A program made the translations under genes and the position numbers. From assembly GCA_903893935.1 (NCBI GenBank), contig CAITOD010000412.1, positions 1 through 19,642 of the forward strand: a stretch of DNA of 19,642 nucleotides. The letters run 5' to 3'. Below are positions 6,906-13,765 of the stretch, in pieces. Each line of letters starts with the position of its first letter. Positions within the stretch are counted from its first letter, which is position 1. This DNA comes from an uncultured Sphingomonadales bacterium. GTDB taxonomy: Bacteria > Pseudomonadota > Alphaproteobacteria > Sphingomonadales > Sphingomonadaceae. A model generated the notes under the pieces. It did no database searches. It was not told the DNA's origin and saw nothing but the letters and a program-made list of their open reading frames with translations.

Positions 6906-9311
6906 ATGTCGAGGTGCACTATCCGGTTGTCCGTATCGGCTCTGGCGCTGGCGCTGCTGCTGGCCGGCGCGCCGCACAGTTTTGCGCAGTCGCGCCCCGA
7001 TGCCAGTCACGCGGCGGGTGCCGACCCGGTCAACGCCGGCGACATTGTCGTGACCGCAACGCGCAGGACCGAAATCCTCTCGCGCGTGCCGATCAGCATC
7101 ACCGCGTTCGATACCAAAAAGCTCGATATCGTGGGCGTCAAGAATGCCCAGGATCTGGCGAAATTCACCCCCGGCGTGGCGATCGACCCCACCAACAACA
7201 ACATTTCGATCCGCGGGATCAGTTCGACCGCCGGTTCGGGCACCACCGGCATCTATATCGATGATACCCCGGTGCAGATCCGCAACATCGATGTCGAAGC
7301 CACCAATTCACTGCCGAACGTGTTCGATCTTGCGCGCGTCGAAGTCTTGCGCGGGCCGCAGGGCACGCTGTTCGGCACCGGCGCGGAAGGCGGCGCGATC
7401 CGCTACATCACCAACCAGCCCAGCCTCACCACTTTCACCGCCACCGCGCATGCCGAATTCGCCGCCACGCAAGGCGGCGCGCCGGGCTACGAAGTGGGCG
7501 CGGCGGTGGGTGGCCCGATTGTGAACGACAAGCTCGGTTTCCGCGTGAGCGCCTGGTACCGGCAGGAGGGCGGCTGGATCGATCAGGCCGATTACCAGAC
7601 CAACGCGACGCTCAAGACCAATATCAACCAGTCGGGTACTTATGTGCTGCGCGCCGCGCTGACCTATGCGCCCGGCAGCGACTGGACCATCACGCCGGCG
7701 TTCAACTTTGAAAATCGCCGCAAGAACAATTGGGATATGTTTTACGTCAGTGCATCGGACCCGTCGCAGGGCCAATTCGTGACCGGCTCACCCGATCCGC
7801 AATATGACCACGACCGGTTCTATATCGCGTCGCTGAAAGTCGAGCACAGCGGCGAACATGTGCATTTTATTTCAAACACTTCGTATTACAACCGCAACGA
7901 AAATCTCAGCCTGTTTTCGGGCACGCTGTACAACCTGTCGTATTACGAGCACTTCACGCTGGCGGGCGAAGACCCGCAGACCAATCCCTGCACCACTTGC
8001 GTTATGGGCTCGCCGCTCTCGCCCACCGGGCCGAACCTTGGCACATTCGGCCGCTACGATGCGTTGGGGCTGACAATCAACACGCAGAAGAATTTCACGC
8101 AGGAAGTCCGGTTTGAATCGGTCGACAAAGCGGCGCGGTTCGGCTGGCTGATCGGCGCGTTCTATGGCCGCAACACGCAGTTCAACAACGATTACGATGT
8201 CGATCCGCAGCTCCCCGCGCTCACCCAGTATTTGTGGGGCGAAACGATGCAGCAGGCCTGGGGCGAAGACCTGCTGCCGGGTAATCTGAATTACACCAGC
8301 AAGATCACCGCCCACGACGAACAAGGGGCGATCTTTGGCAATGTCAGCTACAAGATAACCGAAAAGTTGAAAATCGATGCCGGACTACGTTTCGCCATCG
8401 CGCATTTTGATTATTCGGCTTATTCAGATGGTCCGACTTATATTTACGACAATGGCGGCATCCCGGTTACAGCCGGCAGCAGCAAGAACGAGCATCCGCT
8501 GACCCCCAAGGTCAATATTTCCTGGCAGGTCGATCCGGGCAATCTCTACTATGCCACATATGCCAAAGGCTATCGTGTAGGCGGCGCGACCCCGCCGCTG
8601 CCGCAATTGCTGTGCGGCGGAACCTTTCCCACCGACTACAATTCGGATTCGGTCGACAGCTATGAGGTGGGCGCCAAGAACAAGCTGTTCGGCGGACATC
8701 TGTCGGTCTCTTCCAGCGTTTTCTACGTAAAATGGAAGAACATCCAGACATCGAATTATGTACCGACGTGCGGGCTCAATTTTACCGCCAATTCAGGCAC
8801 CGCGACAAGCAAGGGCTTCGACATGCAGGCCCGGATCATTGTCGACAGCCACCTGAGCATCGAAGCGACCACCGGCTACACTGCGGCAACGTTCGATGGC
8901 GACGCGACGGTTCCCGGCACGGGCTTTATTGTCGCAGCAAAGGGCGATGCGATCGACGTCCCGCCGTGGACAGCAACGCTTGCCGCACAGTATGATGCCC
9001 AGATCGGCGAGAACAAAGCTTTCGTTCGCGCGGACAGCGAATTCGCATCACACCTGATCCGGCCTTCGGTCGTGGAAGACCCTCTCACCGAATTCTACGA
9101 CGGCGGCCTGCGCCACAACCCGTCCACCATTCAGGCCTCGGTTCGCGCGGGCATCACTGTCAGGCATCTGGATATTGCGCTATTTGCCAACAACGTGCTG
9201 AACGCCCATCCGATTTTGTACCGCAACCACGAAGACGCACAAACGCCCCTCTATGAGGCAACAACTTTTCGTCCGCGGACTTTTGGCCTGAGTCTCAACT
9301 GGCAATATTGA
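6906..9311 (+). CDS. TonB-dependent outer-membrane receptor
   Basis: This 801-residue receptor imports a substrate across the outer membrane using TonB/ExbBD energy. A Sec signal peptide covers about residues 1-27, with likely cleavage after SFA. The TonB-box region is DIVVTATRR. The plug domain follows, with VPISITAFD, the NISIRGISSTAGSGTTGIYID stretch and VLRGPQGTLFGTGAEGGAIRYIT. The remainder is the 22-stranded barrel, ending in the aromatic terminus SLNWQY that is typical of outer-membrane insertion. A CTTC pair in an extracellular-loop region may be disulphide bonded. The frame extends upstream to 6054, but only the ATG at 6906 gives a signal peptide. It is 47 bp downstream of the permease, so it probably delivers the same substrate to the Pot importer. 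It resembles the sphingomonad receptors for organic substrates rather than a recognisable siderophore receptor, but the ligand is not identifiable. Confidence 0.93.
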   Translation: MSRCTIRLSVSALALALLLAGAPHSFAQSRPDASHAAGADPVNAGDIVVTATRRTEILSRVPISITAFDTKKLDIVGVKNAQDLAKFTPGVAIDPTNNNISIRGISSTAGSGTTGIYIDDTPVQIRNIDVEATNSLPNVFDLARVEVLRGPQGTLFGTGAEGGAIRYITNQPSLTTFTATAHAEFAATQGGAPGYEVGAAVGGPIVNDKLGFRVSAWYRQEGGWIDQADYQTNATLKTNINQSGTYVLRAALTYAPGSDWTITPAFNFENRRKNNWDMFYVSASDPSQGQFVTGSPDPQYDHDRFYIASLKVEHSGEHVHFISNTSYYNRNENLSLFSGTLYNLSYYEHFTLAGEDPQTNPCTTCVMGSPLSPTGPNLGTFGRYDALGLTINTQKNFTQEVRFESVDKAARFGWLIGAFYGRNTQFNNDYDVDPQLPALTQYLWGETMQQAWGEDLLPGNLNYTSKITAHDEQGAIFGNVSYKITEKLKIDAGLRFAIAHFDYSAYSDGPTYIYDNGGIPVTAGSSKNEHPLTPKVNISWQVDPGNLYYATYAKGYRVGGATPPLPQLLCGGTFPTDYNSDSVDSYEVGAKNKLFGGHLSVSSSVFYVKWKNIQTSNYVPTCGLNFTANSGTATSKGFDMQARIIVDSHLSIEATTGYTAATFDGDATVPGTGFIVAAKGDAIDVPPWTATLAAQYDAQIGENKAFVRADSEFASHLIRPSVVEDPLTEFYDGGLRHNPSTIQASVRAGITVRHLDIALFANNVLNAHPILYRNHEDAQTPLYEATTFRPRTFGLSLNWQY

Positions 9312-9319
9312 TCCCGGTC

Positions 9320-9332
9320 CCGGCAAGGCCGG
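9320..9332 (+). terminator. Hairpin after the receptor gene, weak terminator candidate
   Basis: CCGGC-AAG-GCCGG, a perfect 5-bp stem, begins 9 bp after the receptor stop codon. It is followed by the T-containing octamer repeat rather than a clean T run, so intrinsic termination would be weak. Confidence 0.3.
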
Positions 9333-9377
9333 TTGGCAGTTTGGCAGTTTGGCAGTTTGGCAGTTTGGCAGTTTGGC
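9333..9377. repeat. Octanucleotide tandem repeat (TTGGCAGT)n
   Basis: Five perfect, uninterrupted copies of TTGGCAGT occupy 9333-9372, followed by a partial copy TTGGC. The array lies between the receptor stop (9311) and the start of the small secreted protein (9486). Perfect short tandem arrays are prone to copy-number slippage, so the length may vary between isolates. It is outside any supported gene. Confidence 0.95.
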
Positions 9378-9485
9378 CAAGTCCTGCTCTGACAACACCC
9401 TGACAAGACAAATTCATACTTCATTTTGCAGCAAGCACGCAATATGACTTGAATACAGGATCAGTAGACTCAACAAGGATCGGTT

Positions 9486-9860
9486 ATGCTGCGTCGGTCA
9501 ATCGGATTTTTTGCGGCAGTTGGTCTTCTCGCGTCAGGATTTTCTGTGAAAGCGGCCGAGTCCGAAGGAATAGCCATTCTTGCGGGCAGTTATGGCAAAC
9601 CGGGCAATTGGCGACGTGTCGATATCGCGGCGCGATTGCAGGATCTTTGCGGGAAGCAAGGGACCAGTTGCGAAATCTGGTGTTCACAAAGCCCGTTTGG
9701 TGGCCGTGATCTTGGGCGTCATTCAGCCTGCCGTGTCATTTATCGTTGCCCCGATGGCGCAACCCGATCGGAAGAGGCCCAGAGCGACGAACCGCTGCTG
9801 ATGCGGTGCCAGATCCCCGAAGCCCAGGATCGCAACCCTGCCGCAGCCTTGCGGCATTGA
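9486..9860 (+). CDS. Small secreted six-cysteine protein of unknown function
   Basis: This 124-residue protein has a clear Sec signal peptide (MLRR, then a hydrophobic core FFAAVGLLASGF, with likely cleavage after VKA at residue 23). The mature part is about 100 residues and contains six cysteines at 55, 62, 66, 82, 88 and 108. That number allows three disulphides, which fits a periplasmic or extracellular location. The stretch YGKPGNWRRVDIAARLQDLCG resembles conserved hypothetical proteins I associate with sphingomonads, but I cannot assign a function. An AAGGA ribosome-binding site sits 6 nt before the ATG. The gene stands alone between the octamer repeat and the IS630 element. A 7-bp hairpin (9839-9856) overlaps its last codons. 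Confidence 0.7.
   Translation: MLRRSIGFFAAVGLLASGFSVKAAESEGIAILAGSYGKPGNWRRVDIAARLQDLCGKQGTSCEIWCSQSPFGGRDLGRHSACRVIYRCPDGATRSEEAQSDEPLLMRCQIPEAQDRNPAAALRH
9839..9856 (+). terminator. Hairpin overlapping the 3' end of the secreted-protein gene
   Basis: TGCCGCA-GCCT-TGCGGCA is a perfect 7-bp stem with a 4-nt loop, ending 1 bp before the TGA at 9858. No T run follows, so it is at best a weak or Rho-assisted stop signal, or it protects the mRNA 3' end. Confidence 0.25.
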
Positions 9861-10118
9861 GCAAATCGGTCCAGCCACAATCGGCCTCCGGTTGACGCGG
9901 TTCGGGCCAACGAACATCTTTTGCAGGGAACAAGCTCGAACCGCAATTCCTCGACATTTCTGAAACACAACGTGAGCCGCCCGCAAATCATCATCTTCAG
10001 GCTGATCACTTCTGATAACGAACCTGTTAGCCCCCTTGACGCATGTGTGATTCAAAACTGCCCGCAATGCAGACTTTATCTGTCCTGCCTGTGGGAAACC
10101 AGCTAGACCATTTTGCAT

Positions 10119-11076
10119 TTAATCTGCAACGTATCCGGCAGCTTTGAGGTAATTCGAGCACTCGTCTGGTGGGTAGAGTTCGCAGATTGAGCCGACAGCC
10201 TGCCACAGGGCATCGACGGTCCGCGCTTTGGCTTTTCGCAAGTGAGCTTTGAGCTTTGCGAAGGCCATTTCGATAGGGTTGAGATCCGGGCTGTAGGGCG
10301 GGAGGTACAAGAACCAGGCGCCGCGTGCTTTCAGGATCGCTGCGGCTTTTTCGCTTTTGTGGCTGGAGAGATTGTCGAGGATGACCATGTCGCCCTTTTT
10401 CAGCGTCGGGGCGAGCTGGGTCTCGACATAGGCCTCGAAGATTTGCCGGTTCATCGGACGGTTGATCACCCAGGGGGCGGTCAACCCATCGTGGCGCAGG
10501 GCGGCGATAAAGGTCTGGGTGCCCCAGTGACCGAAAGGCGCCTTCATCTTGAGGCGATGGCCCCGCCGTGCCCGTCCGCGCAGCCGGGTCATCTTCGTGG
10601 TGGTCCCGGTCTCGTCGATAAACACCAGGCGTTCCGGGCGTTTTTTCATCCATGGCTGGCGATGTGTGCACCAAACTTGGCGCGCACGCACGATGTCAGC
10701 GCGATCGGTTTCGCTGGCCAGCAGCGTTTTTTTTAACGGTAAAGCCTGCCTCCCTCAGCAGCCGGGACAGCGATGATGCATGTGCAGCAATGCCATGTTC
10801 GGCGACAAGTCGCTCTGCCAACTCGTGCAGTGTCACATCACCATCCGCATCGACCCAAGCAATCACGATATCACGATAAGCCGACAGCTTGCCACTGCCA
10901 GCAGGCCGGCCTTGGCGCGCTGGCGCCAGCGATCCCGTCTGCGCCTTGCGCTGCGCCAGACGAACGGCCGTCGCCGCGCTCACCCCAAATCGCCGCGCAG
11001 CACCACGCCGTGTGCCACCATCCGCAATCGCATCGTAAACACGAACACGAAGATCAGTCGAATGTGCTTTGCCCAT
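10119..11076 (-). CDS. IS630-family transposase, split by a frame change at an A8 tract
   Basis: The first part (11076-10696) has an N-terminal helix-turn-helix region ([20 protein letters not shown]) and ends ...[16 protein letters not shown]. The second part (read through to 10119) continues the conserved IS630 order [19 protein letters not shown], if one A is skipped in the AAAAAAAA run at 10734-10727. All three DDE catalytic residues are present in the second part: Asp in VFIDET, Asp in ILDNLSSHK, and Glu in [14 protein letters not shown]. The start at 11076 has GGAGG 8 nt upstream; a GTG at 11103 lies inside the terminal repeat. The second part alone could start at GTG 10691. Either transcriptional or ribosomal slippage on A8 makes the full enzyme, or the copy is disabled by a single inserted A. 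Confidence 0.85.
10727..10734 (-). other. A8 slippage site in the transposase
   Basis: Eight consecutive T on the plus strand (A8 in the message) mark the exact point where homology moves from the first transposase frame to the second. The change is plus one (equivalently minus two), so RNA copies with seven or ten A would restore one continuous frame. Confidence 0.7.
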
Positions 11077-11262
11077 GATCCACCTCCAATGAGGGTGAAT
11101 CACAAATCTCGCGGCACAGGAATCCCTCGATTCAGGTTTTCCGCAATCCGCTCTAGAGGATTACAAAATGATCCAAACGCCACATGATGCTGAAATTTAC
11201 CAAAAAAATCATGAGCCGGTCGGCGCACGCACATGACACCTGATGTGCGCTCATTTTTGCAA

Positions 11263-11291
11263 CGATCCATTTCGATCATTGCGGTGGATCG
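11263..11291. promoter_or_regulatory. Inverted repeat ahead of the purine-nitrogen operon, possible operator
   Basis: CGATCCA at 11263-11269 and TGGATCG at 11285-11291 form a perfect 7-bp inverted repeat with a 15-bp spacer, ending 30 bp before the ATG at 11322. This is where a repressor or activator of the downstream operon could bind. The remaining 11105-11262 is AT-richer than the surroundings and shows no gene. Confidence 0.25.
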
Positions 11292-11321
11292 GTAGGGGGT
11301 TTGCGGGCATGTCTTGCAGAT

Positions 11322-12446
11322 ATGCGAAAATCCATTTCGTTGCCGTCGGTCGATCCGTTCCTGATGTGGTTGATAGCAACCGTTGCGGCAGCGACGGCGT
11401 TGCCCGCGCGCGGGATGGTGGCAGGGTGGTTCGGGGTGGCGACCGACCTTGCGATCGCGCTGTTGTTCTTTCTGCACGGGGCGAAGCTGTCGCGCGCGGC
11501 CGTGCTGGAAGGGATCGGCAACTGGCGCCTGCATGCGCTGGTGCTGGCGTCTACTTATGTGCTGTTTCCGCTGGTCGGGCTGGCGACCAACGCGCTCGAT
11601 GGCTGGCTGATCGATGCGCGGCTGGGTGTCGGCTTGCTGTTCCTGACTTTGCTGCCTTCGACCGTGCAGTCCTCGATCGCGTTTACGGCGCTGGCGCGCG
11701 GCAATGTGGCGGGTGCCGTGTGCAGCGCCTCGCTGTCGAACCTGCTCGGGATAGTGCTCACGCCGCTGCTGGTCGGCGTGCTGATGCGCACCGGCGGGAC
11801 CGGCGCGCTGTCATCGTGGGGTTCGGTCCAGACGATTGCGCTGCAATTGCTGGTGCCCTTCGTGGGCGGGCATCTGTTGCGCCCGGTGATCGGCGGCTGG
11901 GTCGATCGCAACAAGGCGATCCTGCAACCGGTCGATCGCAGTTCGATCCTGCTGGTGGTCTATACCGCGTTCAGCGCCGCAGTGGTCAACGGCATCTGGA
12001 GCAAAGTCACCGTGCCGCAGATGGGCCTTTTGCTTGTGCTTTCGGCGGTGATTCTCGCCATCGTGATGGCGGCCAATGCGCTGGTGGCGCGGCTCGCCGG
12101 ATTGTCGCGTGAAGACGCGATTGTGCTGCTGTTCTGCGGCTCGAAGAAAAGCCTCGTGTCCGGAGTGCCGATGGCGGCGGCGCTGTTTGCGCCCGCCACG
12201 GTCGGCGTGGTGGTGTTGCCGCTGATGATCTTTCACCAGTTGCAACTGTTCACGTGCGCGGCGCTGGCCGGGCGGTTCGGCCGCGAGGCGGCTCTGCGCG
12301 ACGTGCCGCAAGGCGCGGATCAGGCCGCCAGCGCTGCGGCGGCGCGCGGCCTTGCCATCCCCGAAGCGTGCATGCCCGGCGTGGTTGCCAACCTCGCGCT
12401 GCTCGGGCGCCACGCCGATACCTTGCTGGGGAGCAAGCGCGCGTGA
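11322..12446 (+). CDS. SBF/SLC10A7-like transporter with a C-terminal AtzG-like tail
   Basis: This 374-residue protein has two parts. Residues about 10-320 form a membrane transporter of the bile acid:sodium symporter superfamily, closest by eye to the YfeH/SLC10A7 branch: ALLFFLHGAKLSR near 46-58, LPSTVQSSIAFTALARGN near 111-128, GSKKSLVSGVPMA near 273-285, and LPLMIFHQLQL near 299-309. Its transported solute is unknown. The tail after residue 328 is not typical of that family: AARGLAIPEACMPGVVANLA followed by a helix resembles AtzG/HpxX (DUF4089, GatC-like), the small partner of AtzE amidases. The stop overlaps the AtzE-type start as GTGA at 12443-12446, exactly where atzG normally lies. 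An internal GTG at 12303 (codon 328) could also produce the tail alone. ATG 11322 was chosen; TTG at 11301 would add seven residues. Confidence 0.85.
   Translation: MRKSISLPSVDPFLMWLIATVAAATALPARGMVAGWFGVATDLAIALLFFLHGAKLSRAAVLEGIGNWRLHALVLASTYVLFPLVGLATNALDGWLIDARLGVGLLFLTLLPSTVQSSIAFTALARGNVAGAVCSASLSNLLGIVLTPLLVGVLMRTGGTGALSSWGSVQTIALQLLVPFVGGHLLRPVIGGWVDRNKAILQPVDRSSILLVVYTAFSAAVVNGIWSKVTVPQMGLLLVLSAVILAIVMAANALVARLAGLSREDAIVLLFCGSKKSLVSGVPMAAALFAPATVGVVVLPLMIFHQLQLFTCAALAGRFGREAALRDVPQGADQAASAAAARGLAIPEACMPGVVANLALLGRHADTLLGSKRA
12318..12443 (+). other. AtzG/HpxX-like (DUF4089, GatC-like) segment at the transporter C-terminus
   Basis: Residues about 333-374 of the transporter contain the pattern small-helix, GLAIPEA, then PGVVANLALLGRHADTLL, the core of AtzG/HpxX proteins. 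The usual C-terminal extension of those proteins (a Pro-rich piece ending near V-F-R) is absent. The match is from memory of the family pattern and needs a profile search. Confidence 0.5.
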
Positions 12447-13765
12447 CCGCAGCAGCGATTGCAGCGGCGGTGCGGGCGGGACAGGCGCGCGCGATCGATG
12501 TTGTCGATCGCAGCCTGGCCGCGCTCGCCGGTGACCGGATGAATGCAGTCACGCGCGTGCTGACCGAACGCGCGCGCGATGAAGCCGCACAAGTCGATGC
12601 CGCGATTGCCGCCGGGCGCGACCCCGGCCCGCTCGCAGGCGTGCCATATGGCGTGAAAGACCTGTTCGATGTCGCCGGGCTGTCAACCACCGCCGGATCG
12701 ACGCTTTACGCCGATGCCCCGCCGGCGACCGCCGATGCAGAGGCTATTGTGCGCTTGCGCGAAGCCGGCGCGGTGCTGGTGGCGACGCTCAACATGGACG
12801 AGTTCGCCTATGGCTTCGCCACGATCAACGCGCGCCATGGCACCACGCGCAACCCGCACGATCCCGAGCGGCTGGCGGGCGGGTCATCGGGCGGCTCGGC
12901 GGCGGTTGTCGCGGCGGGGTATGTGCCGTTTGCGCTGGGATCGGACACCAATGGATCGATCCGCGTCCCGGCGAGCCTGACCGGGCTCTATGGCTTGAAA
13001 CCGACGCACGCCGCGCTGCCGATGCAGGGCGTGTTTCCATTTGCCGAAAGCTTTGACGATATCGGCCCGTTCACCGCGTCGATCGCCGACATGGCCGCAA
13101 TCTGGCAAGTTCTGAGCGGCATGACGGCGGAGGCAGCGAGCGCGCCGGATTTGCGGGTCGCGCGGCTGGGCGGGCGGTTTCGCACCAACGCCGATCCCGA
13201 CCAGCTGGCAGCGATCGACGCGATCGCGCCCACAGCACCGCTGATCGAACTCCCCGATATTGCGCGCGCGCGTTCGGCGGCCTTCGTGATCACCGCGTTC
13301 GAAGGCGGCGCGCTGCATGCCGAAGCGCTGGGCCGCGCGGCGATGCAGTTTGACCCGGCGACACGCGACCGGCTGCTGGCTGGCGCCTTGCTGCCGCGCG
13401 CGCTCTACGACGACGCACAGGCGTTTCGCGCGCAATTCAGGCAAACGATCCTCGCGCTGATCGCGGATTACGACGTGCTGCTGGCGCCGGCTGCGCCATG
13501 CGTGGCCCCGCCGATCGCCGATCCGCGCATCCTCATCGACGGCGCCATGGTCCCTGCCCGGTCCGACCTCGGTTTGCACACCCAGCCGATCAGCTTTACC
13601 GGGTTTCCCGCGCTGGCAGTGCCGCTGCATCGCCCCGGGCGCTTGCCGCTGGGCCTGCAACTGATCGGCAAGCCCGGCACCGAGCCGGCGCTCTTGCGCT
13701 ATGCCGCAATGCTGGAACACAACGCGTGGACCGGAGCCACCGCTCCGCCGGGGGAATGGGCATGA
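12443..13765 (+). CDS. AtzE-type amidase (amidase signature family; HpxY-like)
   Basis: This 440-residue cytosolic amidase has the Ser-cisSer-Lys triad: K72 in GVPYGVKDLFD, S148 in LAGGSSGGSAA, and nucleophile S172 in GSDTNGSIRVPAS. The neighbourhoods ATLNMDEFAYGF and RNPHDPERLAGGS are characteristic of the AtzE group, whose founding member hydrolyses 1-carboxybiuret and whose relative HpxY is in the Klebsiella hpxWXYZ purine operon. The true substrate here is unknown; a small carbamoyl or amide intermediate of purine-nitrogen breakdown is likely. The start is GTG 12443, overlapping the transporter stop; upstream residues in the same frame look non-coding. The stop overlaps the permease start (ATGA). 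AtzE enzymes normally need the AtzG partner, and the only AtzG-like sequence here is the transporter tail. Confidence 0.9.
   Translation: MTAAAIAAAVRAGQARAIDVVDRSLAALAGDRMNAVTRVLTERARDEAAQVDAAIAAGRDPGPLAGVPYGVKDLFDVAGLSTTAGSTLYADAPPATADAEAIVRLREAGAVLVATLNMDEFAYGFATINARHGTTRNPHDPERLAGGSSGGSAAVVAAGYVPFALGSDTNGSIRVPASLTGLYGLKPTHAALPMQGVFPFAESFDDIGPFTASIADMAAIWQVLSGMTAEAASAPDLRVARLGGRFRTNADPDQLAAIDAIAPTAPLIELPDIARARSAAFVITAFEGGALHAEALGRAAMQFDPATRDRLLAGALLPRALYDDAQAFRAQFRQTILALIADYDVLLAPAAPCVAPPIADPRILIDGAMVPARSDLGLHTQPISFTGFPALAVPLHRPGRLPLGLQLIGKPGTEPALLRYAAMLEHNAWTGATAPPGEWA

Larger units (their letters stand above)
10046..11104 (-). mobile_element. IS630-family insertion sequence
   Basis: This element is about 1.06 kb, the normal size for IS630, and encodes one transposase in two frames on the minus strand. 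Candidate terminal inverted repeats are TGTGATTCA at 10046-10054 and its reverse complement TGAATCACA at 11096-11104, a perfect 9-bp match placed symmetrically around the transposase. The TA target duplication usual for this family is not evident at these boundaries, so the exact ends are uncertain by several bases. A shorter alternative pair (CATTTTG at 10109-10115, CAAAATG at 11165-11171) fits the gene position less well. No interrupted gene is recognisable in the flanks (9861-10045 and 11105-11321). Confidence 0.65.

Noticed and set aside
183..9856. Shared 11-mer GCCTTGCGGCA at 185-195 and 9846-9856 as members of a dispersed repeat
   Set aside because: Both are in small hairpins, but flanking bases do not match, so chance similarity of GC-rich stems is more likely.
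9921..10106. 61-codon frame beside the insertion sequence
   Set aside because: It crosses the proposed element end, lacks a ribosome-binding site and has no recognisable features.
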